From Amylostereum areolatum (taxonomy: Eukaryota; Basidiomycota; Agaricomycetes; Russulales; Stereaceae), in the NCBI GenBank assembly GCA_012932865.1, contig SAXG01000003.1:744001-808000 (forward strand): a stretch of 64,000 bases of DNA, written 5' to 3'. The stretch's first letter is position 1. Each line of letters opens with the position of its first letter. This document shows, in pieces, positions 24,990 to 36,662 of this stretch. The notes under the pieces were generated by a model. That model searched no databases and was not told where the DNA came from. It saw only the letters and a program-made list of their open reading frames with translations. The position numbers were made by a program, and so were the translations under genes.

Positions 24990-25548
24990 GGCGATGTGGG
25001 GGAAGCAGAGGAAGGGGAAAAGTCTGCGGGGGATGTGGGGCAAAAGCGGGGGGGGGGTTATATAGTGCCGGCTTCGGTGATCGAACCGTGAACACGGAAC
25101 ATGGCGGGGGCGCTGGGGTAGACCAGGGTAAACCGAACTTGAATGGATAAGATTGCGACAGGTCGTAACAGGGCGCGAGTCAGAGCGGTAGTTTGAAAGA
25201 ACGGAAGCCGGAAGTTTTCTGGGCCGTGGGCGAATGTATACGGATGATGCAGGATGGCATTAATGGGTCAACGGGTGGTTTGTATGCCGTATCGGTTGGC
25301 GTTGAAAAGGACCCTTGAGAGGATAGGAGAGAGCAGTGGGTCCTCGAGCGCATTGTTGGAAAGTACGTTCCGTCTGTCGTTAACGTTCGTCGGGAACAAC
25401 TCGGGGAGGGTGGAGATCCCGCAGGCAAGTCGTCGGTTCCTGATTCAGGTGCACATGCGGGAGCGTGACCTCGGATAGCGGGCCGGGAAGACCCATGTTT
25501 CCTCCGCTTCTCCGAGTCCGTGTCCTGTCCCAAAAGCCACCACCGATC
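24990..25548. promoter_or_regulatory. divergent promoter region MFS / alanyl-tRNA editing gene
   Basis: 559 bp between divergent starts. A TATATAA-type element on the minus strand at about 25058-25065 lies some 70 bp upstream of the MFS ATG, next to a G9 run. Nothing else recognised. Confidence 0.5.
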
Positions 25549-27229
25549 ATGGCCGCTGCTGCTCTCGTTCTCCCCCCAATCACACCTCCAGACTATCACA
25601 GAATTATATCTCCTTCCCTCACCATTCCATCCGACCCCGCCCTCACCATCCCCGTCGGTCTTCTTGCTTGCCAACGTTCGCCATCTTCCCACCCCCCGAG
25701 GCAGTCCTTTTGACCCGTCTTCATCTATGCAGGCGATCCTTTGCTTCGATCTTTGGACTCCACTGTCGTATCCACCCTATTTCTTAAGCCTACCCCCGCT
25801 CCCACCTGCTCGAACGGAAAATCTCACACCAAACAGGCAAAGGCTTCTGCGCCTCCTACCCTCTCCCAGCCTTATCTTCAAGTCGTCCTACACGATACCA
25901 TTCTCTTTCCAGAAGGTGGTGGTCAATCTCATGATATCGGAGTTCTCACCACCGAGGATGGCGACATCTGGGAAGTTCGTCTTGTAAAGAGGCACGGTGG
26001 GGTCGCCGTTCATTACATCACGCCCAAGGACGGCTCAGAGGACGTCCCCGTCCTCCTCGGTCCTGGAAAAAAGGTCCGTATCGAATTGGGTGAGGAGGGT
26101 TTCAAGAGAAGGCTCGATCACGTACGTTGTTTCCCTTCGCACCCACAATATTATCGCGTCTCTGATCTTTCCTGCGGAATCCGGATGTGCAGATGAGTAT
26201 GCACACCGCCCAACATCTTATCTCAGCTTTGATCGAAACCCGACTGAACTTACCCACCCTCGCGTGGTCTCTCACAAGCTATCCCTCTCCCTCCTACGTC
26301 GATCTTCCACGCGCCTTGACTCCCGCGGAGACCACCCTGATCCAAGACGAAGCCAATCGGCTCGTGTTCGAGGGACGTCGCGTGCACGTCGAAGTGCAAG
26401 AACTTGCATCCGGACAGCAAGGAGTCGACTCCGGAAATCCGAACGGACAACGCGAGCTCGGCCGTGGCTTACCCGGAAGACTACACAGGCGGGGTCCATC
26501 GCGTCGTTGTGATCGACGGCGTCGACCGTAACCCATGTTGCGGCACCCACCTCCCCACCCTCTCTTCCCTCCAAACGTTCCTGCTTCCTCCCCCTATCTC
26601 GTCTGGATCGGGCCCCATACGCCACTATTTCCTCTCCGGCCCGCGGCTTCTTGCCCATCTCGGGTCCGTGCAATCTTTGCTCTCACGCACGGCAGGTGCA
26701 CTGTCCTGCGGGGTTGCAGAAGCCCCCGACCGCGTCGCCCTCGTCGTAGACGAGAGCAAACGTCAGGGAGAAGCGCATAGACGAGATAGAACGCGAGCTT
26801 GCCAATGCCCTGGGGAAGGGCCTCGTCGAGGAAATGATGGCCTATTCGCAAAAGAAAGGCGGTCAGAGCGAGTGGGCGAAGCATATCGGACGAACGGACG
26901 ACTCCCCGACCGCCCTGCCGTTCTTGCAAGCCATCACGTTCGCGTTTCTCGCAAATCTCCCCGCAGAGCCCAACGTCCCGCAGCGTTATACGCTCATTTT
27001 GACCTCTTCCCCTTCGGCCCAGACCCCAGTCGTCGACCACGGTCATCATGGTTTTTGGCAGCGATGACAAGCGTGTAAAAGAGGGTTGGGGAAGAGCTGA
27101 AGAAGCAGTTTAAGACGCTCAAGGGCGGGGGAAAGGGTAATCCGATGGAGCGGAAAATCCACCGGCGTGTGGCTTGCAGAACGAGAGGGGAAACTCGCTG
27201 CCACAGTGCTGTCCCCACCCTCAGCTTGA
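25549..27229 (+). CDS. alanyl-tRNA editing protein (AlaX/AARSD1-like), frame-broken
   Basis: Trans-editing protein that hydrolyses Ser-tRNA(Ala). Exons 25549-25675, 25733-26121 and 26193 onward join in frame. Visible: ILFPEGGGQSHDIGVL, the zinc-site motif HTAQHL, and DRNPCCGTHLP holding the second Cys/His pair. From about 26415 the protein continues only by moving +1 at about 26415, 26775, 26770-27033 (one between the KRIDEIERELANALG and SSPSAQT blocks and the STTVIMVFG block), 27084 and 27136. Each step restores family-like sequence, ending RWSGKSTGVW and a stop at 27229. The gaps are too short for introns. Either the sequence has insertion errors or the gene is a recent pseudogene; the catalytic half before 26415 is clean. 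Confidence 0.8.
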
Positions 27230-27399
27230 GCGTGACATGAAGGTAAGGATGCTCAACGTGGATAATGCTCTACACATGTAGATAAGGCGGACAGAAGAAA
27301 CTTTCAGTGTAATACAATGACTCTAAAGTAAACCTGTTTGTGATAAAATCATCAGCGGGAACCCCTTCGTAAGTGTAAGGGATTCTGGTCGGAACTGCC

Positions 27400-28324
27400 C
27401 TATGACTTGAGCGCCGCCTCTGCATCGTCTTCGATGGAATATCCACCTTCCGAGTTGGCGCGTACTTGGAAGCCCCACATCCTCACCTACCAGAGGACAA
27501 AATCAGACGTGTGCCTCTGAAAAGAGACAGAGTGGGCGTACCAGAAGGACGCTCCCCGAGAGACATCTCCCCCTCACTCGCGCTCATCGAATCCCCGTCC
27601 GTCAAACCCCACTCTTGGTCGGTGTTCGTACCGTCCCTCCACCACGCTTCGCCACCCTCGTGCCCGTCGACATCCGACTCCATAAGCCCAGTGCGATATG
27701 CACTCCTTCTCGGCGCCGTCGCGTTTCGGTGGGGCGCCTCGTCCAGCTCGCCAGCGTCGGCCATGTCGATGTCGATGCCCTCGCTATCGAGGAAGCCGTC
27801 CTCCGGATCCGTGTCGAAGTAGTCCGAGTCGGCATCGTACTCGGTCGGGACGTACTCCCCGCCGTCGGAGGACTCGTCGTCCGAATCAACGGGTTTGAGC
27901 TCTGGGAGGAACGGGTGTCGACACGTTGGGCATGTTCCGTGCTTTATTGCGACCACCGGTAAACCGCGTGCAAAATGACGGAAGGACAGATACAAAGCTC
28001 ACCCGACCATGGATCCACTCTGACAAGCTGCGAGAAACAGGTGAGCACGATTCTCGCCATGGAATGGGGGAAGAAAACGTACTCCTCTATACAAAATATG
28101 TGCCCGCATCCTTCGACTCTTGTTACCCCTCCGGAGCTTGATCCACCTGCGAGAGAGGAAGTGGGAGGAGAGTCGAGAAGACTTCGGAAGGTGAGAAGAC
28201 AGATCGGGCATGCGTCGTCGACATGTGGGATGTCTTCTCGCGTGAGCGACGGGAGTTTAGAGAGGGCGAAGGCAACCGCGGGATCGAGTACCGCGGCCTG
28301 AGGCGGGTTGGAATCCAAATCCAT
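27400..28324 (-). CDS. RING-finger protein, probable E3 ubiquitin ligase
   Basis: Start at 28324 (MDLDSNPPQAAVLDPAVAFA). Splicing yields a RING: DDACPICLLTF, VEGCGHIFCIED, LSEWIHGR and HGTCPTCRHPFLP. The sixth zinc ligand position carries Asp (CIEDL) where Cys is usual; Asp ligands are known in some RINGs. A long acidic, Ser-rich segment follows, and the likely last exon reads MWGFQVRANSEGGYSIEDD with stop at 27400. The exact donor of the last intron is uncertain. Substrate unknown. It converges on the alanyl-tRNA editing gene with about 170 bp between stops. Confidence 0.8.
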
Positions 28325-28633
28325 TCTGTTGTATGGTCAATAACATGCACAGAGTTTATCTGAGCATGTGTACGCGCACCTGAGTAGCACGAAAGAGGAC
28401 AGAATCCAGAAATGCGAAGAGAGGATCAAACGAGGAAGAGATCTTAGGCGCTTGACTGTCGACACGATCAACAAACGTTCAACGACGCGTCGCGTCATAT
28501 CACATGACTTCACCGACGATTTACTGTCGGACCTCGGTCTCAAGTCGGTCTGTACAAGATACAAGATTGTGATAGTTTCATACGCCCATCCCACATCATA
28601 GCCCACATAAGATCCCGATTAAGCAAAAAAACC
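28325..28633. other. intergenic
   Basis: 309 bp between the RING gene start and the oxygenase 3' end. Nothing recognised. Confidence 0.5.
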
Positions 28634-30052
28634 TCAGTTGTAAGTCGCTGCCAGACGCCCAACGATGTATTCCTCCGTTGTCACAGAGGGATACTTCTTC
28701 TCATTACCCGGTCCATAGCAGTTAGGGAGGCAAGAGATCTCGGCGCCTTGGTTGGGGTTGCAGAAGAATGCGATAGATTGGCGAGCAGGCGTCATGGCCT
28801 CCGTGTCGCTGATCGGCTTAGCCGGGGGTGCGACGACACGGTGAAGTGTGGAGCGCAAGACATCGTTGCTCCAGCGTGCGAGCAGGTCCCCTGCGTTGAT
28901 AACGATGGTTCCCGGCTGCTTGGCGGTGAAAAAGACGCAAGAGTTCGAGGGGGTGGAAACATACCATCGGTGTGGCAGGCTGGTATTGTTTTGTGTGTGG
29001 GTTCTCCACCTGAAGGCCGCCGACTTGATCTTGAAAAAGAAGGGTCAAGGTGCCATAGTCTGCGACAAACGCACTGAGTACGATGGAATCAGCGTGGCTT
29101 GGTAGACGTACCCGAGTGTGCACCGGCACGGGCCTGGCCCTCCTGGTGCAACAGCGAGGTTTTGATAGAAGGGTAGGACAGCAATCGGAGATTGTGATAC
29201 TGCTCGTTGATTTTGTCCTCGAAGTACATTTCCTCCAAATCAAGACCCACGGCGATCGCGCGCATGACAATCGTGTGCAGCTCATGACATGTCTAGACAT
29301 GTCAAAATTAACCAGCGGCTGATAGGTCGGATCGAAAAGACAGACCTGGAAGAACTCGAGCATGGTGTGTTTGAATGCAGGGGCGACGCTGTCCTGCGGC
29401 CACTGATTCTTCCACACTTTGTCCCAGTCACGGCCAATTTCCATGGACTCTTTGAAGTCGGGCGCCCTGGCACGCATCGCGGCGATTTCGTCTGGGTCGT
29501 TAGACTGAGTGACACGCTCGCGACCAAACGCGACGTAGCCACGGTTCGAACGGGGGTCTTCCCAGGCGAGTTTTTCCTGCGAGTTCAGCGCGTGAGACGC
29601 GATGAGTTAGCGGGAGGCGATGTGGATGGGGTTACCTTCGCCTCGGCCGGCAGGGCGAAGAATTCTGCGCTCTGGGAAGGTGGTCGGTGCATGTCAAGGT
29701 GGAGTGTGTGGGCGCTAAGGGCGGACCTTCTTGAACGCGTTGTCGACGGTGTTGGCGGGAATGCCGTGGCCGTCGAGGTAGATGAAGCCGACCTCTTTGA
29801 AGCCACGGACGATTTTGTCGGCGGTGTTGCGTTTTTCAGACATGGATGAGGCGTGGAGGTAGCTGCTGAAGTCGATAACTGGGATGTGCATCGCGCTGGA
29901 AGACGCGTTCTAGGGACGGAAGCTGGATCAGCGTGGAAAGCGTGGAGAAATGGGGAGCAAGAAAGACTGACGGGTACGATGGTAGCGAGAGTCGCCTTGG
30001 TCAAGGAGAGCTTGTGGGGAATGCATCTGCGGGCGGTGGAAAGGATAGACAT
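28634..30052 (-). CDS. 2-oxoglutarate/Fe(II)-dependent dioxygenase (isopenicillin N synthase-like fold)
   Basis: Start at 30052. The leader MSILSTARRCIPHKLS is Arg/Ser/Leu-rich and could be a mitochondrial presequence. Splicing at GTCAGT...CCTAG leads into MHIPVIDFSSYL, the usual DIOX_N opening. Downstream: GFIYLDGHGIP, EDPRSNRGYVAFGRERV, HSDYGTLTLLFQDQVGG (HxD iron ligands, made by joining across an intron), INAGDLLARWSND, STLHRVV (distal His) and ARQSIAFFCNP (2OG-binding Arg/Ser). All catalytic residues are present. Fungal relatives act on varied small molecules, so the substrate cannot be named. About 365 aa, six or more introns. Confidence 0.88.
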
Positions 30053-30599
30053 GGCTGCAGGAGGAAGGGGGAATGGGAGGATGGCAATGGCTCTGATGGC
30101 TCAGGCATGCGGTGAGTTTATGTGCGAAAGCCAGAAATGATAAGCTGGTACGGTCAGGGACAGCAAGGACCTAGAGCGCCGTTATCTCCGTCTGCACCCG
30201 TCCGATCGTTCGTTTGCCAAATTCCAATTCTTGCGAGTTGTCTACAACGTTAGCCTCTGTTAGCCTCCAACTGCTGCAGGTAGGACCTGTCGCTCGACGG
30301 TCGTCACACAGTGGTACACCGTACAGGCGAGTAAGTAGCTCAATCCAACAATCATCGGACACCGGCGCTCCCTTAGCTTACGTCACGGCGGCTCTCCTCG
30401 GGATCTTAGTCCAAAGATATCGACTCGAACTACCACTGCCAGTGCACCGTGCTCACTGGCCCGCTTTCCAATGCCGAACCATCATAACCCTCCAGGATAT
30501 CATCACTTTCAGAGACAGCAGACCCTCACACATTCTGTCACTTTCGAACCCCTACCACCGCACCAAGGTTCTCCTGATCTTCCTCGGCGAGCAACCCCC
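30053..30599. other. intergenic
   Basis: Upstream of the oxygenase and of the broken tandem paralog. No recognised gene. Confidence 0.4.
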
Positions 30600-31630
30600 C
30601 AACCATGTCCTTGAACGCTGCTTTCTTACCAACGAACTTCACAGATACACCCATCCTTCCTCCACTTCACCGTATGCCAGTTATCAGACGTAAGGCCTAG
30701 GCCTCCGCATTTCCGTCCTTGTTAAGTATGTCCTTACCACGTTCCTCTTCAGCAACGAACGCACACCCTTGAAGGCCATAGACTATCCCGGCCTATCCCG
30801 TCGGACAGGAGACTGTGTCTCCTTCTCTATCTTACCCTTTTACTCGCGGTTTTCTTCGTGCCTCTCCTTCTCTACGTGGGGACTACGACTGTTCTCCGAA
30901 AAGATGCCGTACTGGGGCCCACTCGAGTTGACGTCTACAAGGTGTTTAACCTATAATACAAGAGAATACGCCGCTCGTCTGCACGACGTCCCAATGAACA
31001 CATGGCTCAAGACGTGTATGTCGATGCCGCAAATGATCCATAACCAAACGTTTCCTCGCCCACCCGTTGCGAATATCATGTGAGTACTTTCTCTTCAGCC
31101 TATCAATATATCAATCCTTCCGCCATGTTAACTCTACACTTTTAGGATGGGAGTGTGAAAGCTTATTGGATCATTGACTTTGACGAGGCCTCCTGCCGTC
31201 CTCATTGGGACCGGTACTGGGTGAAGGTCCGATTCCGTGTATGCTGGGCGTTGCGCAAAAACTGACAGAAAGCTGTGATATAGGCCTGTTCCGCTGGCAT
31301 ACGTGTATAGTGACCTCCGCTTCCTCTTTCATCACCACGATTGACTGCTTGTATATCTCAGACCTGGGAAGGACAGCTCTACAGCTTCAAGGGGGAGGAC
31401 GACCAGTTCGAAATGTGTCAAAGCACCCCTGCACACCCTTCCATCTGGAGAGACCAGAGAGAAAGCCGACTACTGCGATGACCGTGTGCGTTTCTGCTCA
31501 TCGTTTCTGCTTATCATAATCGACAATGGTTTCATCGCTAACATTATGAACTATCTCTCTGTAGCGCGGTTGGAATAAGCAGGATGGAATGGTTGGTGGT
31601 TGGCGGGTCCAAGATGATGGGTGCTTGTAA
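30600..31630 (+). pseudogene. broken paralog of the TM/coiled-coil/Cys-domain protein at 32161
   Basis: Matches the next gene in pieces: a PYASYQ segment near 30670 (cf. PYGSYQ), PYWGPLELTSTRCLTYNTRE from 30904, DGSVKAYWIIDFDEASCRPH near 31150, TWEGQLYSFKGEDDQFEMCQ near 31360, and a terminal GMVGGWRVQDDGCL to a stop at 31630. It lacks the coiled-coil stretch. Intron phases do not connect the first two large blocks, and a frame change is needed before the YCDDR-like block at 31475. I therefore read it as a decayed copy. A functional gene with unusual splicing is less likely. Confidence 0.5.
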
Positions 31631-32160
31631 GTTGTAAGTACATAACGTCGGGTAGCTGACTGGGCCTGGTTGCTATGTTTTCGTTTGTTGTCTTCTTGCT
31701 TTGCTGTCTTGTCGCTGTCTTGTACGCGTGTAATAAATGACAAATTGTATCGTAGCGCCAAGGGACCAGTCCTGTCGGTGTCCCAAAGCTAGATCCTAGA
31801 GCTTGTACCACGTATCATCGATCATCCTGTATCATCACAAAGTATGTATGTTCCACGCTAAACATTTTCTGAGGTCCACCGTCCATTTGTATAAACAGGT
31901 GTACACAAGTGTAAACTGCGCATCCTAGGACCGCAGCTCTGCACGGCCTGTGCAGACTGCAACAGCCTTGCATAGATCCTCAAAGTGAGTAGTGCTCATC
32001 TACTTTGTGGTCTATTCCTCCACTGTCCGTAAAGTATCGTGACGGTCACTGGTCGCAAGCATCCTTCAGGATAATCGCGGAGTCGAGACACCCAGACTCT
32101 ACCTGGATAGTATACTACCTTCGGGAATCCCGTTGAAGCAGCCGGCTCAATTGAAGTACG
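31631..32160. other. intergenic between tandem paralogs
   Basis: No gene recognised. It should contain the promoter of the intact copy. Confidence 0.4.
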
Positions 32161-33481
32161 ATGCCACCGTACCGTCCGCCGCAGCCACCGCTCTCTCCTC
32201 CGCCCTTATACCCAGGAAACGAATCTCGGTTTTTTAACTCTGGACCAGATGCTCGGCCTTATGGTTCCTACCAGGTGTTAGTCCCGTACACTTATTTCAC
32301 TGACGGATATCGTGATTCGTCGTACTCACAGTATTGTTTATAGGACTGAAACAACGCCGCTTAACCGACCTCCAGCTGAGGTTCAGAGTGGTCCCGTCGA
32401 GGCCAAACCACGCAAACGCCCCCTTCGCGCCTACATGGCGCTCATGCTTTTCTCCGTCTTATCCTTCTGCGTCTTTTCGATGGGAATGCAGGTCGAACGC
32501 CTTCACAATACGGTCGAACACCAACGCCTCTCTCGCCAATGGGAGCGCGACCGTCTGGAGCACGAGCACCAAAAGCGCGAATGGGAGGTTGAACGCCAGG
32601 AATCCCGACGCGAATGGGAACGCGAGCGGGAGAGGATCACACAAGAGCGTCTATACGAACAAGAGGAGCATGAGCGTGCGCGGCGCCAATGGGAACGCGA
32701 ACGTCAAGGTCACCAGGCCGAACGCGAGTCTTGGGAGCGTGAGAGGCGCGAGCGCGAACGTGAACGCGAGGGCGAAAGGCCGTACTGGGGCCCTTTGGCT
32801 ATGACTTCCTCGCGGTGCCTCTCATACGATACAAGGGAGTATACCGCCCGCCTGTTCGACATCCTTCCCACAGGAGCATGGCACACCACATGCATGTCTA
32901 CGCCTCAGGGGATCCATGGCCGCAGTGTTTCGCCAACCCGCTGCGAGGACCATGCAAGTGTCTTTCTGTATCATAATCTTAGATGCTCACGCCATTTCGT
33001 AGGGCCCTGACGGTGGGGTCGTAGGATACTGGATTGTCAGCTGGGACGAAGCCGAGTGTCGCCCGCACTGGGAACGTTTCTGGGACAAGGTCAGCTTGCG
33101 TCGATGCTGGACTGTACATATAAGTACTCTAAGTACTCACCTATATTTCAGGGATGCGTCAGGCCAGGACTCCGCGTAAGTGCAGCAGCCCTGACCCTCA
33201 CATTGGACATGTCCTGACCCTCGCTTTTAGAGGTGGGAAGGTCAGCTATACAGCTTTAGGCCCGAAGACGACAAGTTCGAGATGTGCCAAAGCACTCCCG
33301 CTGTCCTCCCTGACGGACAGCTGATGAAAAGAGCTGACTACTGCGATGACCGTGTATGTGTCCATTATTGATTTGTCAACCCAAAGCACTCGCCTTGACA
33401 CAGGCTATGATACAGCGCAATTGGAACCCAAGGGAAGGGATGGTGGGCGGGTGGATGGTTGAAGACTACCGTTGCACATGA
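32161..33481 (+). CDS. uncharacterised type II membrane protein with coiled coil and Cys-rich C-terminal domain
   Basis: Family not named by me; similar proteins occur in Agaricomycetes as hypotheticals (inference from general knowledge). Exon 1 is Pro/Tyr-rich and cytosolic-looking. Exon 2 has one hydrophobic helix (YMALMLFSVLSFCVFSMGM), then about 90 residues of Arg/Glu/Trp-rich heptads (QWERDRLEHEHQKREWEVER and similar), a strong coiled coil. The C-terminal domain starts PYWGPLAMTSSRCLSYDTRE, contains conserved Cys and Trp residues (MCQSTPA, DYCDDR), and ends GWMVEDYRCT. Exons include 33003-33089 and 33152-33175. The intron at 32954-33002 appears to start with GC rather than GT. The expected topology places the Cys domain outside the cytosol. 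Confidence 0.75.
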
Positions 33482-33731
33482 GGTTTGGACCCCGTGCTTT
33501 CCAAGTTGTTCTCAGTTTGTTGCGTCTCTGATTCCTGCTCTCATCCGCATCTCGCTCTCGAATATGTCGTGTTCTGCGTTCCGATGTCTCCAACCCGTCT
33601 GTACTGTACGACAAGTCTGTTGATATTATATAAAAATACATTGAAATGCCAATGCTTCACGATTAATCATGTACAGGTGTAAGTGGGGAGATGTGACCCT
33701 TACGAGCATCCCGCCAATCGCCAAATGTTGC
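33482..33731. other. intergenic, convergent 3' ends
   Basis: 250 bp between convergent genes. Nothing recognised. Confidence 0.4.
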
Positions 33732-36138
33732 CTATCCGCGGGTGTACGCTATACCAGGGGAGCGTAATCGACGAAAAAGTGCCATGAGAGTCTTGCCCCC
33801 GTCACTACCCCACCTTAGTTTGCCATTAGTAACAAACCATGAACAGGCAATCAAAGACTCACTCTCCGGCAGCTACCTCATCACAGCACTTCTCAAATTC
33901 CTCCGATATTGATACCTCCTCCCACTTCTCTACGATATAATCCTAAGAGCGAGAGGTCAGATCGTAGTCGAGGGTATGGCGGACAGTGCTCACCTCTACT
34001 AGTCCGTGTAATTCGTCCCAAACAGTGGACGCCAGCAACAGAGCGAAACTAGACTGAGGTGTAATCGTCGACAGCATATGCTCCAACGCGAGAGAAGCTA
34101 GCCCTGGCATCCTGTACCTATGCGCAATCTGGTACATAGAAAGCGCAGAGGCAGGCGAAGGTGTTGCGGTAGGATGTGCATGCGGGTCCGCTGCACTGCT
34201 TGAGCTTGGTCCTTGACGAGGGTTGCGCGGAGACAATGGGTAATGCGGAGGTGCGCCCGGGATGGGAACCGGAGCAACTTTGACATGACTAGATAGATTT
34301 TGCGGATTATTGACGGACACATTGAGATTAGGAGCAACTCCGCTGCGCCGACTGAGGGTCGTGGAAGTGTTGGTACGGACATGCGTCGGCGTGGTCTGGG
34401 GTGGTTTAGAACTAGACGAAGGGTTGCGCTGACGAGCTGGAGAGTTGGAAGGATCGCCTGGTACAGTCAACTTGCCCTTGCTGGCCGAGCGTTGGCCATC
34501 GGGCACGGAATGGACGCTCTCGCCGCTTGTGGCACTCCTGATATCATCCCGCGGCTCGTCTATTGGATGATTCTTGCTGAATGTCTTCCAGTCCCATTCG
34601 CCCGGCATGCCGGACGCTCCTAACCACCTGGCATTCCAACCAGCACCCACTCCTTCGACAGCAACGCGCGGGTCGTCATTTTCTGAGAATAGTAGCCAGT
34701 TTGCGTAGATCCACTTGAGCAACCAATATATGGTGACGAAATCGGCCTCTTCGACCACGACGGTGTACACTTTCCTCTCGCCCGATGGCGTGGTTTCTGC
34801 GAAAGCTGAGGAGAGCATCGTCGAGAAATACTCAGATCTCCGCGTGAGAATATCTGAGTGTGCATATATGACGCGCTTGCGAGCAGTGGCATTCGATGAA
34901 TAGGAAGGCTGACTAGACGAAGACGACGAGCGCCTGCTCCGGGAGGCACTATGGGACGTCGTTGGCGATTGTGCTTGTTGTCCGGGCTGCATGCGTTCAA
35001 GACATATAAATCGCACATCTCCGGTGTCTGAGAGATTTTAGTCAATCGCGACGATGTTCGAAGATGACAATGAACGCACTTTGGTTATCCAACGAAGCTT
35101 CTAGTCCTTCCAGGAGATCACGAGGGACATAATAAGCGGTGGGATGTTGAGGGAAAAAGGGCCCAACAGGCGCGTGTATCTGTATGCAGATGACAAACGA
35201 ATCCGTTTGTTTGATGCGAGGGTTCTCGAGCAAGGCCGACAAGGGAGGAAGAGGACACTCTGCGAGCAAAATCAGCATCTCAAGACGGAAATAGCGCAGC
35301 AACTCACGCCAAACTTCGCTTTCCCGCCTGAAAGTCCACTCCGACTGCCACTCATCCCAAGCCCAATCGGCACGCGCGCCCCTTTCTCCGACCCGATCGT
35401 CCTCACATTTGACCGCAGCCATCATCGACGTGGAGAGCTCGTAATCCGAGTGATAATCGACAGACAGACATGTCACATACAGGGATAGAGCTGCCGTGGG
35501 CTGTGGATGTGAAGAAGACCCTTGAACAGGTTCGGCGTGTGGCGTGCGGGCTGAGTGGGGCATCAGCGACAAGGGACACCGAGTAAAAGATGCAACGCAC
35601 CAATCTCAAGCTTGAACTTGCCCTCTCCAAAGTTCGGAGACTCCCTTAACAGCTCGAATTCGTCTCGTTCCGAGTCAGCGGTCTCATCCTCGCTGTCCGG
35701 ACGTGCCATAGATGCTTCTGACTCCAGGAAATCGCACAGCTTTTGGACATCACGGACGACCCATTCGAAGGCCTACACGAACGATTAGCATCGAATATCT
35801 GGCAATATCTGGCAAAACACGAGGTCGCGTACCGTAAAAGACCAATGTCTGATGGACTCATGCACAACAGGTGTCGCTGCCGCCATGGTCGAAAGGGATC
35901 TCACCATAGGACTCGCCGCCTGCCACATCGGAGCTGGTGCTGGACTGGTTGTATGTGATGTAACAGAACGCGAGTCCCAGGATGTAGGACCTCCGACAGT
36001 ACTGGTGGTTGAGTGGGCAGAGACAGACGAAGGAGTCGAACGATGGCTGTAGGTCGACCAAGGCCAATGTGGACGGGACAATGCGGGACGACCGGGAGAT
36101 GAAGACAAAGGGGAGGCGTGACGGAGGTGCTCAGACAT
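33732..36138 (-). CDS. BTB/POZ-type protein with large disordered insertion
   Basis: Start chosen at 36138 (MSEHLRHASPLSSSPGRPA). The N-terminal half has a conserved fungal block (EWVVRDVQKLCDFLESEAS; FPQHPTAYYVPRDLL; DSFVICIQIHAP). The C-terminal half resembles a BTB fold: RKRVIYAHSDILTRRSEYFS and VVEEADFVTIYWLLKWIYAN. About 180 Ser/Pro-rich residues split that block from ALSMYQIAHRYRMPGLASLA, a BACK-like helix pair. The last exons read DYIVEKWEEVSISEEFEKCC, then GGKTLMALFRRLRSPG before the stop at 33732. BTB proteins often act as cullin-3 adaptors or dimerisation scaffolds; which applies here is unknown. Confidence 0.75.
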
Positions 36139-36662
36139 ATTGCCGAGGAAAGTTTGTGCTTCTGGGACAATTTTGTGGCCGATGCGCCGTGGATGGTTAC
36201 AGTGGTTGAGGTCAAGTCTCAAGACGTAAAATGCAAGGTCGTTCAACTTGTTGCGCTGCGCGCTGTGGGGGAAGCTCTACAGTAGGACTTAGTTACGTGA
36301 TGAGCGTGAGGATCTTCTCAGTTCAGGGTAGGGACTCGGGAGACAACCTTTTCAACAACGGCGGCGAGAAAGGATGGTGTTAATGGTGTGGCCGGGAAGA
36401 ATAGGCGGAGATACTTATACGTAATTCGCACACTCAACCAACGCCTATCCAGGCCTCCGGCGCTTTCACAACATTTGTAGGCTTGACCGTCCTCCCGTTT
36501 CCAAATCTCCCTCCACAGCTTACCGCCTCAACTATCGCGGGGAAATAGATCAAATTCCTTAACTCACGCAGATAATATACATACAGTCAAGATGAGCAAC
36601 GTCAGTGTCCATCCGGTAGTGCATCATACAGTAGCAGAAGCAGTAGACGAGTTATCCGATCT
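36139..36662. other. intergenic
   Basis: Between the BTB gene start and the 3' end of the methyltransferase gene. No coding region supported. Confidence 0.45.
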
